Of a stretch of DNA of 64,000 bases, positions 46,982 through 57,946 are shown piece after piece. The notes under the pieces are model-generated. The model saw nothing but the letters and a program-made list of their open reading frames with translations. It was not told where the DNA came from and did not search any database. Made by a program: the position numbers and the translations under genes. This DNA is from Fasciola hepatica (Eukaryota > Platyhelminthes > Trematoda > Plagiorchiida > Fasciolidae). Within the stretch, counting starts at the first letter, position 1, and each line of letters begins with the position of its first letter. The stretch lies in NCBI GenBank assembly GCA_948099385.1, contig CANUEZ040000107.1:434001-498000 (forward strand), in the 5' to 3' direction.

Positions 46982-48036
46982 GTGAATAAGATAATCAAGG
47001 AGGCCACGCCCGGCGCCAGCTCGCGGGTAGAGAGCGATGTGGGTAATGACATCGTGGATCTAAACAGCGAAAGCTCGAGGGGCACGTCCTTCCTGACAGC
47101 TGTAAGTAGACCGTCCTCCGCTAGTCTTAAAGCGGAAGGGGCAAAACCGAGGCGAGTGGTGACGTGAAAAACTTTCAAAGCTACAGTTGCAAGGCAGAAG
47201 ACTGCGTCTGCGGACGTTATCCAGGGCCAACCCACGCACAAGGAACAAATGACAATACAAGTCGCATTTCTAGCACAAACAATCAAAGAAACCCAGGCCC
47301 ACACCGAGATAGTACTAGGGCGAAAAAGGAGTGCAGGGTTCAAGTGGTTGGCCGAGCCTATTTGCAGAGAGGCACAGCAGAGAACTCAGAAATGAGGACA
47401 ACGAGTAACGCATATTCTAACGCAAGTTGTGGTGCCCAACCATGAACATGTTAGGAGGGTACTACGGCTGGGTAGGCGGGATCACCGAGCTGACGGGCTA
47501 GCGCCTGGAAGGCCTGGTCGAGTTTGACAAAGCTAGGTGTCGGGATGCAGTTCTGGCAACTGTAGGCCAGATCTACAAGAACTCCAATGGGAGCATAACC
47601 ATTGAATCAGATAACTCGTCATCACGAAAAGGCACCACTACCTGGCAAGACAGCAAAATACCCAAGCCTTCCTGGTTAGCAGTATCGGCAAGCCCATCAA
47701 GTACAGCTTCGCCTGTGCTGCGCTTGACGCCGCTGGTTGTATGCAATAATCTGCACGGGCAAGGTAGGCTGGTGGAGACGAGAGGCCGATCATCCCAGTA
47801 TTGTGTCCGACACGAACAGCTGAGCATACAGACCAGCGTAACCAGAGGAGCGATTCCTAGAACCCGTGAAACGTACTAGCTGGTGGGAGTACCACAGTAG
47901 AGCAGCCTGGAAATCAGGATGTGGCAAAAAAACGCAGGAAGCACTCGAGCGTAAAAATCGAGTGCAGAAATGAAACATCACAACCCACTAAGCTGCTAGA
48001 AAACAAGGGGCAATGTAGTGCTTGCTGCAACAGTGA
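46982..48036 (+). pseudogene. CR1-like ORF1 relic, 5' part of BEL-interrupted LINE
   Basis: Pieces in shifting frames: MNKIIKEATPGASSRVESDV, QMTIQVAFLAQTIKETQ (helical, coiled-coil-like), EPICREAQQRTQ, VVVPNHEHVRRVLRLG, LVEFDKARC, VLATAGQIYKNSNGSITI, and a Ser/Thr-rich tail. The succession coiled coil, then E-P--R--QRT, then V-RVLRLG and a basic RRM-like part, is that of CR1 ORF1. It stops at the first base of LTR B. The same LINE seems to resume at 56380. Confidence 0.6.
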
Positions 48037-48401
48037 TGTAACAACCGGTCGTGGAAAATCCCCCAGAAAACCACTGCATTTCCCTGCTCCTTGGCATCAC
48101 CCACTTACTTACACTATTGACTTGTTTTATGCACTGTATGTTTCTACGAACCAACGCTTGTTTGTTCGCGTCCAGCGCGCTGCTCTGGCATATACTTGTT
48201 CTGGACCTGCGTGACGCACGTGCTCCCTTCTCGCACGCCGCAAATCGGTTCTCGTTTTCTGAGTCCTTTTGATCGCATAATTGAGGTTTTTACCTGTTTC
48301 ATGTTATTGTTTATTTGATAACCTAGTATCGCAGAATTTCATGGATAGTCACTATCTGATTTTGGCTAATTTGGCGACGTTCTGCTCGAAGGTGTCATAC
48401 A
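48037..48401 (+). repeat. BEL/Pao LTR copy B (5' LTR of copy 1)
   Basis: 365 bases, TGTAACAACC to TGTCATACA. Positions 48046-48287 are identical to copies A and C. It lacks the gggatccgttgcgaattt segment near the end that A and C keep. Eight bases after it, tggatcaatcgggaac is a possible primer-binding site. Confidence 0.85.
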
Positions 48402-50050
48402 ATATTTAATGGATCAATCGGGAACGAGAAAATACGCAACACACCAAGAAACTGATCGGAGCAACTGGAATCTGGACAGTGAGTAATACTGCAAGACACT
48501 GGGGAGGTTTTAGGTACTTTTGATTCTTCAGTTAATGTCAGGACAATCAGTACTTTCAAGGCTAGCTCATGCATTACTTAGATTAATGTGGATTGCGAGA
48601 ATGTCGATCGATTTAAGCTAAGGATATGAGACCTAGAACAACTACCTTTTCCAGCTAGGTAGCATGCTCTGGAAGCAGAAGAATAGTGCAGGCAGCATGA
48701 GCCTGGGCAGAAGACCAAAGACCACGACCTATCTTACAGATCAGGATGCATAAACAGTTACCAAGCCAGTGTACGCAACTTCGTCAGTCTGCAGCAGTAT
48801 AGCTCAAATCCACTGCGAGCCTATTTTACCCATGCCCCACTCACATGGACCTAACCAGTCCATTGTTTATTGTCTTCATATATTACCATAAGCCACAGCT
48901 GGAACTACGCCCAGACCGCAATCTCCCTTTATTTCAGGTTCGTTGTCTCCCACTGTCTCAGTCGCCAGATTGGCTAACCAAGGATGCCGCTTTGACTCGT
49001 ACGGACAGAGACTCAAGTGGAACCTACCATAGCAACTGGGACCGAAATCAAACCACACAACAGGAAATGCTCCTAATTGCTTATCAGATCGTTCAGCGTT
49101 TTCTAACGCAACCAACACGAATTCCAGTTCACGCGCATGCCGCTAATAAACAGCCACACTCGGCTGATTGACCGACACATACTTTGCCCTGCCAAACGAA
49201 ACTTACGCATTCGATGTCGTACGTTACCAGAAATGACGCCGAATAACACTGAAGGCAAATGCGTCAATACATGCATATATATTTGTCAGTGAAACAGCAT
49301 AATAACGCTGAAGTCCGTGCGGAGATTTTCCCACTTTATTATCCGTTACCACAGTTTATCTTTCCTCCGAACCGTAGCCGGCTGGAAATTGACTGTCCAC
49401 TTCTCGAGGACCCTCCATTTGCGCCTTCTTATTTCTGAATAGTACATGCTGCTGGCCCTGAATCTAAACTCACCTTTTTATGGACTGCTGTTTTTCCCAC
49501 ATCCACCGGTTCACTTTCACGAAATTGGCCTCATGTCCCCTCGCTTTAAAAATTATTCCGTTTGTCGAACTCCGGTAAATCCGTCATTCAGGGTCTGCAT
49601 TGTCTTCATGGATTGCTATCCTCTTCGCATGCGTCGATTTTCCCCCTTTTTCTTCTTGTTCAAAATTTACTCCATCTGCAGAACCTTAGTTGGCCTCCGG
49701 TTTCCTTGGCTTGCATCATTCTTGTTCATAATTCCTCTTTAGCACTGCGTTAACGATTTTTTCGATATCTCCACAGCGCACCACTGCCTAGCCCGGATTC
49801 GAAACTGGTTCAAAACTGCCGCGCAAACCATTATCAGAATGATCCATTCAAACTGTTGCTGTCTTTGTTTTTCCATCCCTGATACGCTCGACTTTCACAC
49901 TTAAAATTTGTGAATATTTCATCTTATTGGGTAACGTGTTACACAATGATCATGCGTTAGTGCGTGCGTCTCGACCATGGCCGAGAAATATATTAATATT
50001 ATTATTATTATTTCATAAGTTAAAATAGGGAACTCTGCGCCGGTCGTCGA
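48402..50050 (+). other. BEL copy 1 leader with LINE tail insertion
   Basis: Between the 5' LTR and gag. 48845-49171 is an open frame without known motif. About 49440-50014 resembles the 3' end of the family-I LINE, closing with the tail-X box (tcgaccatggccgagaaata) and ATT repeats at 49990-50014, so a truncated LINE probably inserted into the leader. Confidence 0.55.
49911..50014 (+). repeat. LINE tail (type X) in BEL leader
   Basis: tgaatatttcatctta ... gtgcgtgcgtctcgaccatgg ... gagaaatata followed by TTA/ATT repeats. It matches 25880-25975 and 6830-6890. Confidence 0.75.
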
Positions 50051-50059
50051 ATAATAAAC

Positions 50060-50535
50060 ATCAACGCTACCAAAGATCGATCTGCCAAGAGTGAAACTGA
50101 TAGTTTTCGATCGGCTACCTGAACATTACCGCAAGTTCATCAGGCAGTTCGGAACTTTCGTCGAAAACAAGATAACCGACCCCGGGCAAAGGCTTCCCTA
50201 CCTGACTCATTACCGTCAAGGCCAAAAAGGAGAAGTTATCCATGGGCGCTCCATGCTCGGCCCGGAACAGGGCTACACATAAGCAGGGAAGATTTTGAGG
50301 GGCCAGTTCGGGAAGCCATTCAAGGTAGCCCGTAATCTAATACAGGGCGTGATGGTAGAGGCCAAAATAATCAAGGGCGACATCTACACAATGGCCAACC
50401 TAGTGATCAAAATGCAGAACCTTTTAATAGCCCTCAACCATTTAGGTTACAAGGCTGACCTCGATGCAATGCACACCTTGGAGGTCACAGCCATCACCTC
50501 TCACCCGAACTACAGGGTCGGTGGGCGGAAGTAGC
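50060..50535 (+). pseudogene. BEL/Pao gag, copy 1
   Basis: LPRVKLIVFD, EHYRKFIRQFGTFVENK, ITDPGQRLPYL, then after a stop near 50281 LRGQFGKPFKVARNLIQGV, GDIYTMANLVIKMQNLL and HPNYRVGG. This is the DUF1759-like capsid region of BEL/Pao gag. Only one or two stops interrupt it, the best preserved gag in the window. Confidence 0.8.
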
Positions 50536-50578
50536 GGAAAGTACAAGCCGAGGCTGCCGTGAGGCTCACTTCGAAGAC

Positions 50579-51685
50579 TTGACCGAATGCTTGGGCAGGC
50601 AAACCAATATATCCGACAGTAGATTTAGTTGGCCCATCGGGGACGGTAACCGATTGAACAAATCTAGTACTAGCCAGGCTCAAACCACTGCTCGGGAACA
50701 CCCGAAATATCAGCCTTGGACCAATGCACACTCCGTTTCACTCGAGGCCATAGCACATCCGAATTGCAAGTCCTGTGACGCCAGCCATGGGCCACTAGAA
50801 TGCCCCAAGTTCGTCAACGCCAAAGTAGACCAACGATGGGGAATGGCGAAGACGACAGGAGCATGCTTAATGTGCCTCAGCACCAAACACCGGGCTGCAG
50901 CTTGTCAAACGAAGATCAGATGTAGTCACGAGGGTTGTGCGGGCCGACACCGTCGATTGTTACGTCGGGCGAGAGAAACTACACCAGTGACGAGCACCAA
51001 GTCCGGTGTAATTTGTTCAACATCGCGGTCTGCCAGTTTACCAGTACTTTTAGGAGTAGTTGCCGTGGGAGTGGTGAACCCAACTGGGGTGGTCAAAGCT
51101 TTGGCTTCAGTTGACAGTAGATCTGACACTACTTTAGGGAAGGAGCGGTTTGCTGGCAAACAATGGCTCCCTAAAAGTACGACGTCGTTAGCAGTGAGAA
51201 CGGTGGGCGGAGCACAAGTAATGACTGCTGGCTGGTTGAGGAAAAAGCTCGTCTCATTAGACGTCAAAGAGCGAATCGAATCGACGTGGGCGTTTACATT
51301 AGCTGATCTCCCCATGCGAGCACCAAGGTCGGTGAACGCAATTTTTACTAGGCCGCCCCACCTGCAGCATCTAACCGTTGTAGACTGGGAAGACGACGAA
51401 GCGGACCTCCTCATCGGCTGCGACGTACCAGGGGCACATTGGGTATCTGACCAGAGATTGTGCGACCGCCAAGCATCTTATGCCGTACGCACGGCTCTGG
51501 GATGGATATCATATGGTTCAGTAGGGGGGTGTGGTTCCGTGAATTACTTATCCGTCGAAAAGGACCGCATAGAGCATCACCTGCAGCGGCTGTATGAAAA
51601 GGAGTTTCACGACATCGGAGGCGGGAGGCTACCGTTGTCTCAAGAGGACCACTTCGCTTTGCAAAACAGCGCAGCAAGGAGCTAG
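50579..51685 (+). pseudogene. BEL/Pao zinc knuckles and aspartic protease, copy 1
   Basis: A 368-residue open frame. Residues about 61-75 carry CKSCDASHGPLEC and about 97-112 CLMCLSTKHRAAAC, both C-x2-C-x4-H-x4-C knuckles, followed by a third Cys/His cluster CSHEGCAGRH. The protease (DUF1758-like) has ALASVDSRSDTTLG, where D(S/T)GSDTTL is expected (Gly changed to Arg beside the catalytic Asp), then LLIGCDVPGAHW and ALGWISYGSVGG. The protease matures Gag-Pol. The frame ends before RT, so the polyprotein is broken by a frameshift at about 51600-51690. Confidence 0.85.
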
Positions 51686-51699
51686 AGGCCTTAAAAAAC

Positions 51700-53090
51700 A
51701 GTTCTGGGTTCCCCTTCCATGGCGCACACAAGCTGGCCCTCGAGTCGATAACAGAAACTATGCTCTGCAAAGACTACTACGACTGAAAGAACGCCCAGTT
51801 CGAGACCAAGACCAGTGGGAACGACGTGCAGAATTAATGAAGCGAAATGAGGCTCTCGGCTACGTTGAAAGGATGCCTGCTACCACCGACGGCCGGAAGG
51901 GGATTTCATATTTACCTCACCACCCGGTTTCAACCCTGAAAAACCCGAAAAACTGCGGATGGTGTTCGAATGTGCAGCCAAGTTCCAGGGCAAGTCGGTA
52001 AACGATCGCCTACTACAAGGGTTGGACAGGACCACGCCACTGATCGAAATTTTGTGCCGTTTCAGAGTGGGTCGAGTGGACTTGTTAGGCGATGTAACGA
52101 ACGTTTGAGCAATGCGTAGCCAAATTCGCAACGGATCCCGAAATCAAAAGGCGATTTTCCGCGATATTCTACGATACTAGATTAATGAATGAACAATGAC
52201 ACAAACAATACACAAACCTCAATAATACGATCACAAGGACTCAACAACGAGAAACCGAATAGCAGCGTGTGAGCAAACAGCACGTGCGTCACGCAGGTCC
52301 TGAACAAGGATGTGTCAAAGTAGCGCTCTGGGCACGAACAAGCAACAATTGGTCCAGAAAAACAACCGGTTCTTAAAGACAAGTCAATAGTGTAGGCGAA
52401 TGAGTGATGTTGGGAAAAACACTGAATCGCGAGGGAAAAAGGGGGATTTTCCACGACCGGCTGTTACAGGCGATATCAGGAAAGACTTTCACCGGGTGAA
52501 AATACCAGTGGAAGAACTGGATGCGTTGTGTTTTCTGTGGTGAGGAGAGAATGACCGGAACAACGCAGTGATAAATTATGGGATGGACGTCCAACCCTTC
52601 GGAGCCATATCATTACCTTTCTGTGCGAACTACGCCCTTCGAGAATCAGTGAACAAACACGGAGATTTGGTCCATCGGTCGGTGGTAGTTAGCGTCAGCA
52701 CAGTCTTCTACGTGGACGACTATCTTGGGTCATTTGATCATGTAGACTCTGCCCTAGCGTAGTTCAGGGGCCTACCAAGATTGCTAGAAGAGGGCGAAAT
52801 GGATGTCGAATGCCTAAAAAGCGCTCGAAGTCATTCAGTTCTACGAGGGGGCCAAAAGGGCAAGAGACTTGGACGACTCTCTTCTCCTTACCAAACGCAC
52901 TTTAGGGATGCAATTGGACGTGGAAACGGACGAATTTGTTTTCGAACTGAACGTTCCCGACCTGCCAGTAACCCTTCGTGACACAGCATCTGCTGTCTCC
53001 AGCCCGTTCGACCCGCTCGGTTTCGTCTCACCCTGGCTGCTACCCGGAAAGATCCTGTTGCAGCGGCTGGGCCGTAAGAAAGTCGATTAG
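51700..53090 (+). pseudogene. BEL/Pao reverse transcriptase, copy 1 (interrupted)
   Basis: N-terminal part 51700-52087: LPWRTQAGPRVDNRNYALQR, LGYVERMPATTDGRKGISYLPHHPV, LLQGLDRTTPL, FRVGRVDLLGD. A solo LTR (52093-52468) then interrupts the palm. It resumes with DFHRVKIPVEELDALCFLW, QPFGAISLPFCANYALRE and the catalytic box FYVDDYLGS (about 52706-52730), then the thumb TKRTLGMQLDVETDEFVFEL and DPLGFVSPWLLPGKILLQRL. Only a few stops besides the insertion. The YVDD box is intact. Confidence 0.85.
52093..52468 (-). repeat. Solo LTR copy D inside BEL copy 1 RT
   Basis: 376 bases, TGTAACGAACG to GGCTGTTACA on +, flanked on both sides by ggcga (52088-52092 and 52469-52473), a perfect 5-bp target duplication. 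Oriented opposite to copies A, B and C and clearly diverged from them, although the layout is the same. One copy of the ggcga removed with the LTR would restore a contiguous RT frame, so the insertion was clean. Confidence 0.95.
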
Positions 53091-53660
53091 GGCCGGCCAC
53101 TAGACCGAGAAGACTGGCTGGACTGGGAAGAATTTCTGAACACCTTAAAGAAATTAGGGGACATAAGGATTCCGTGACGTTTGCCCCCTGGTCACGCGGC
53201 ACGGACGGGAGAACTACATACCTTTGCTGACACATGTGAAGTCGGTTACGGAGTCGTGGTATACGGGCGTCGGTGCACGGGGGATGGACAGTAAGCTAAG
53301 AGGATCCCGTTCGCCAAAGCCCGCGTTGCCTCACTGAAGTCGGTCTAGATCCGGCTCCTCGAACTCAGTGAAGCCGTGTTAGCAGTCGGGGCTGTACAAG
53401 CGGTAAAGAGATGTTTCGACTTCTACATTTGGTCGGCTAGCTTTGGGCGGACTCGACAAGAGTACTGTACTACGTAACCTACGTCAGGAGCCGGTTTAAT
53501 AGTTCCGTTGGCAACCGACTCACGATCGGCCATGAACCAGTGGAAGCACGTCAGTTCTGGCAATAACCCCGCCGCTCTGTGCTCCTGAGGTGCGACGAAC
53601 TTCAGGCAATTCGGCACGTGGAAGGGAGGACCGAAATTCCTGCAAATGCCTAAATAGTAC
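53090..53660 (+). pseudogene. BEL/Pao RNase H, copy 1
   Basis: Pieces: LHTFADTCEVGYGVVVYG (first Asp), PFAKARVASLKSV, LLELSEAVLAVGAVQAVKR, and near 53440 WADSTRVLYYVT-like sequence corresponding to WTDS-VLRYV. Stops near 53090, 53176 and 53348 break it. Compare 62928-63314 in copy 3. Confidence 0.7.
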
Positions 53661-53716
53661 TGGTCCGTGTACGAGCTAAACCCCCTCTATAACTGGAACT
53701 GGAAATCAAAGCCGTA

Positions 53717-55335
53717 GTGATGACGGTCACAGTCGTCGAAGCGTCATTCATTTTGTCACGATTGGTAAGATTTGCTCCCTGGATGAAGACTCTCCGTGCT
53801 TTAGTTTGGCTGGCTAGGTTCAAGAGACGTTTGCTAGTCGTGAAAGAGGTTTGCCCCTCAGGCCGGATACGGGTGGGTCCGATAAGCCCCGACGAAATAC
53901 GAGCCGCAGAACACGGTATATTCAAGATGATACAGTGGGAAGCTTTCACCCGAAAACTCGAGAGGGTGGAAGAAGTGGGACCGATCGAAAAAGGAATATA
54001 ATCTTCGGGAGACAACTTGAAGCATTTAAACCCAAAGCTCTTTAGTGGACTGCTACGAGTAGGCGGTAGACTGACCAACTCGCACCTGAGCTTTGACACG
54101 AAATACCCCATATTGCTGCCGGCTCGACAACCTATAAAAGACCTAATGATACAACACATCCACGCCGTGGAGCGTCATGCGAGGGAAAGTCACGTGACGA
54201 GGGTCATCCGAAAGCGCGTTTGGTTGCTGAGAGGAATAACGACCGTAAAACGTGCAATACGACTTTGTGTACATTGTAGGAGAGGTAATGCATCAGCTGT
54301 AAAACGACACATGGTACCGCTACCAGAATGCAGAGTGACTCTCGACTGGAGGCCGTTTAGCGACACAGGGTTAGACTATTTCGGGCCCTTGTGGATCAAG
54401 TATGGGATGAGGTTGGAAAAACCATACTGGTGTATCATGATGTGTATGAAGTCACGCGCGGTACACATGGAAGTCGCACATTCGATGACGACCGATTCGT
54501 TCCCACGGGCCTTGCCGAGATTTATCAACCGAAGAGGAGTACTGGCCGATATACTCAGTTAATGGGTCGAACTTCGTGGGCTCACACCGGGAACTGCAGC
54601 CTGGCACAAAAACTTGAACAGGGACGAACTGCAGAATCGAGCCGCGGCCTATGATATACGATGGCACTTCAACCCCCCGCAGGCCGGTCATCGCAGCAGT
54701 GTATGGGCACGCCTGATCCTGTCCACCAGACGAATATTGCCGTCGATCATTGAGCCACAGCCGCCCGATGACGAGGCGCTGAGCACCGTCATGACTGAGG
54801 TCGAGAGAATTCTGAACAACTGCCCATTGGTTCCAGTAAACAACGGCGTCCCCACCCATCTGGAGCTTACCGCGAATGACTTTTTGACGTTAAGGTCGAG
54901 CGAGGGTTTTCAGAGACATGTAAACCTTCATGGAGCTACCTGAACGGATGGAAGCAGACCAACTGTCTTGCTAAGGTATTTTGGAGGCGATGGCTTCGGG
55001 AGTACCTACCGGCTCCGCAAGCTCGACAGAAGTGGGTGATCAAAGCAAGACCATTCAGGGCTGGGGGTGTAGTTATGATCTCAAACAAACACGTACATTT
55101 CGGCATCTGGCCTTTGGGGGTGGTTGCGGAAGCCATAGGAAGCTCTGACGAAATGATAAGAGTTGTGAAGGTGAAGACCGCCAACGGAAATCCAATTCGC
55201 GACGTAAGCAGTATCAGCCTCCTCAAGAGTGAAGACGGAGAAGTCGATAACACGGAAACCCAGTTTACTCTTCCTTGTTTGTCCTTGAGGGAGCTAAAGG
55301 AACCCACATGTATGGAGGCATTTACGACGTACTGA
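53717..55335 (+). pseudogene. BEL/Pao integrase, copy 1
   Basis: 53717-54001 is the connector. 54017-54562 carries LFSGLLRVGGRLTNS, the HHCC-type zinc part (HIHAVERHARESH ... CVHCRRGNA) and the catalytic core start TGLDYFGPLWIKYG. 54614-54943 carries the core end (AYDIRWHFNPPQAGHRSSVWARL, the Glu-containing helix region, and LTANDFLTLR). 55036-55335 is the C-terminal DUF5641-like part (KARPFRAGGVVMISNKH, GVVAEAIGSSDEMIRVVKVKT). Integrase inserts the element DNA. A frameshift near 54562-54614 and one near 54943 disable it. Confidence 0.85.
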
Positions 55336-55489
55336 CGTACTGAACCATCAAACACCCTGAAGCATACACACTTACGTAATACATGTATATACGTCATAAA
55401 CTCCATGAAACTCGTCGCAGTGCTCATCATTTTTCGCTGGCGATACAGAAGGTTTTTGGCACATGTGGTAGTAGCTGTGGCTCTATCAT

Positions 55490-55660
55490 GCACCCAGACA
55501 CACACCAATCACACACAATACACGATTATGCTTCATGACCCCTATTATGGAAGATATCTCCGGTTAGTGATGGTTGCCACTATTCGCCCATGTACCGGAG
55601 TGCAACCACTCTTGTGAGACCCACACGCACGCACACCCACACAAACACACGAGGCCGAGG
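55490..55660. repeat. CA-rich low-complexity tract
   Basis: Imperfect cacaca/cacgca repeats at 55494-55530 and 55619-55656 in the 3' untranslated part of BEL copy 1. Confidence 0.8.
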
Positions 55661-55889
55661 CAAAACGGCCCTCCCGAAAGCAGCACTTGTTTCTCCTTCA
55701 AGCCCGCCATCGGTCAGCCGCTTTCGTGGACGACGTGGAGTAACCCCGCTTCGGTGTGGTCACCGGATCGGGCGTGATGGTGAGTAGGGCATTGACGACA
55801 AGGCATTGAATACGCGCACTGAGAGCAGGGTCCAGGTAGGTGGGAAGAATCAGTATTCTCATTCTAAACCTTTAACTCTGCTAAGATAC

Positions 55890-55909
55890 AGGAGGACTTA
55901 GGTGGGCAG
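55890..55909 (+). promoter_or_regulatory. Polypurine tract of BEL copy 1
   Basis: aggaggacttaggtgggcag directly before LTR C primes plus-strand synthesis. The equivalent site before the copy 3 LTR (ggaggatttggtgggcgg, - strand, 60481-60498) is nearly the same, which supports the assignment. Confidence 0.75.
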
Positions 55910-56283
55910 TGTAATGGCCGGTCGTGGAAAATCCCCCAGAAAACCACTGCATTTCCCTGCTCCTTGGCATCACCCACTTACTTACACTATTGACTTGTTT
56001 TATGCACTGTATGTTTCTACGAACCAACGCTTGTTTGTTCGCGTCCAGCGCGCTGCTCTGGCATATACTTGTTCTGGACCTGCGTGACGCACGTGCTCCC
56101 TTCTCGCACGCCGCAAATCGGTTCTCGTTTTCTGAGTCCTTTTGATCGCATAATTGAGGTTTTTACCTGTTTCATGTTATTGTTTATTTGATAATCTAGT
56201 ATCGCAGAATTTCACGGATATTCACCTTCTGATTTTGGGATCCGTTGCGAATTTAGCTACGCATTGCTCAAAGATGTCTCACA
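55910..56283 (+). repeat. BEL/Pao LTR copy C (3' LTR of copy 1)
   Basis: 374 bases, TGTAATGGCC to GTCTCACA, preceded by a polypurine tract. Core 55919-56160 identical to copies A and B; the last 75 bases differ from A at about a dozen positions. Confidence 0.9.
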
Positions 56284-56379
56284 GCTAATAGGTGAGGAGA
56301 GCCAGGGGCGGAATATGGCGGTATGTACTGCGTAGCCAACACGGAGTTGTGTCTAAGAGAAGCTGAGAGAGAAGGTCCG

Positions 56380-57440
56380 ACTTGCCCAGCAGGTATTTTG
56401 CTCTCACAGCGGATAGGGGAGACGGAAGAATAGGAGGAGTGGTGCTTGTTTTAGCAGCAGAGCAAGTAACTCAAAAAGAACGCCATTCGATATTCCGCTC
56501 CCAATGTACTGGCGGTTTGAGTACAAATGAAATTTTGGTCACAGCGAGTGGCACCGGAGTGCGTCCTCAGGAGTTACTCATCGATTCCTGAGGAGGACAT
56601 AGGCCTTCTGGAGTATCAGTCGAGGGCAACCAGGGATGCTGGGCCGTGCCCAATAGTCGTGGACTTCAGTGCCCCTGAGACTGAATGACACTAGACCTAG
56701 GCGACTGTGGGGCCTTTTCGGCAATACCCGCTAGAAAAAATGAGGATGTCGCCCTGGTGCAGCACATTCCCCAAGACACTCCATGGTGGAAGAGCCAAAC
56801 TCCGGGGCAGCTAGACCCTGTCACCACCGAGTTCGCCAAAGAAGTAAGCGAGGTGAGAATAGACTGTCCTCGTAGTGAAAGTGGCCACGGAATCATCAGG
56901 CTCCAACTCCTGGGCGACGAGGCAAAACAACCAGAAAATGGCGAAGAAACTTCGGGGGACTGGAAGGGGATGGGTTGCTGTCAGTGCAATTATCTTTAGC
57001 CTGGAACCACGGAGGTACAGCAATAAAACTTGTGTAGACATTAAAAGGAAAGCACTTTGGCTGACCGGAGAAATGGCAGCCATGACCGAGGCCCGTGGAC
57101 AGGGGCTGCCACCTTGGTGGAAAGGCATCACGACACGGGCACTGATGAGGAAAAGGCAAACAAGGAGGAGGTATCAAGGAACCTAGGGGCATGGACGGAG
57201 GTTGGAACACCTAAGACCGAATAAGTTGTTTTGTCAACGACAGAAAAGGTGCAAAGTGAGATGCGAAAATGGCAGAGCTAGGGCAGCCAAGGAACACTTA
57301 AAAATGTTTTTAACTTCGTCCATGCCAAGGCGGATATGCGGGTAAAAGCTGGAGGTTTAGAAATAAGGAACGGAAACCAGGTGGATAATAAAGTTCAGAG
57401 GATGGAAGTCCTCCAAGAATACTCCACGTAGAGGAAGAAA
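56380..57440 (+). pseudogene. CR1-like endonuclease end and linker, 3' part of BEL-interrupted LINE
   Basis: IPSRYFALTADRGDGRIGGVVLVL (about 56400-56455; the loop leading to the GGV strand), then HIPQDTPWWKSQTPGQLDPV, EVSEVRIDCPRSESGHGIIRL (56800-56905; the final SDH motif reads SGH), then the basic linker KRKALWLTGEMAAM and ALMRKRQTRRRYQGT (57040-57185), and FNFVHAKADMRVKAGGL (57310-57360). It begins just after LTR C, and the missing first part of the endonuclease was probably lost at the insertion. Confidence 0.7.
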
Positions 57441-57587
57441 ACCGCCGACCCTAGGTTGGCCTATGACTGCTCCAATGGAGGGGACGGAAATGGCCCTAAA
57501 CGATGTACGATCCCATTTACATGACCTCGACACGAGGCACGCCACCCAGCCATTCTTCGGCCGCTGCCTAGGACAGTGGTAGTGCCC

Positions 57588-57946
57588 TGTAAGTCAGTCC
57601 TCGCAAATCCAGCACAGCGCAGCCAAATCTAACGAATCTCAAAGACGGAACAAGATTGATTCGTATTTTTTACACTAATAAATTGAAATTCACAGAAGGC
57701 ACAAATATATACAAACCTGAAGTATGCGGCCAAGTAAACTTTACAGCAAAATCCAAGATTTCAAAGCCCCGCGGCTTAAGCACGACAGTCAGAAAAGGTT
57801 CACAGCCAAATTCAAATGTCTCAAACGAATAAGCAAGCATGTTAAAGGGTGGTGTGTGGGCTTGCTCTTCAAAGTGATGGTATATATAGTCAAATTCACA
57901 AATCACGTAGAACATTTGGCTTGATTTCCGGCATATGGTCCTTACA
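57588..57946 (-). repeat. BEL/Pao LTR copy E (solo, diverged)
   Basis: 359 bases from TGTAAGTCAG to GGTCCTTACA on +, in reverse orientation. Its reverse complement aligns with 31332-31690. It sits between the CR1 linker and RT. Flanking 5-mers (tgccc / ggctt) differ. Confidence 0.75.

Larger units (their letters stand above)
48037..56283 (+). mobile_element. BEL/Pao LTR retrotransposon copy 1, nearly full length
   Basis: 8.25 kb: 5' LTR B (48037-48401), leader with an inserted LINE tail, gag, zinc knuckles, aspartic protease, RT (with a solo LTR inside), RNase H, integrase with C-terminal DUF5641-like part, purine tract and 3' LTR C (55910-56283). The domain order gag-PR-RT-RH-IN is the BEL/Pao order. 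Each domain is recognisable but frameshifts and stops make it non-autonomous. Flanking 5-mers (agtga / gctaa) do not match, so B and C may derive from recombination or flank mutation. Confidence 0.85.

Noticed and set aside
41079..48401. LTR A and LTR B as the two ends of one LTR retrotransposon
   Set aside because: The DNA between them is LINE relics, not gag-pol, and the polypurine and primer sites are absent at the needed places. B pairs better with C.
55619..55656. Possible CRISPR-like or satellite array
   Set aside because: Only an imperfect CA-rich simple repeat with no spacer structure; no CRISPR array occurs in the window.
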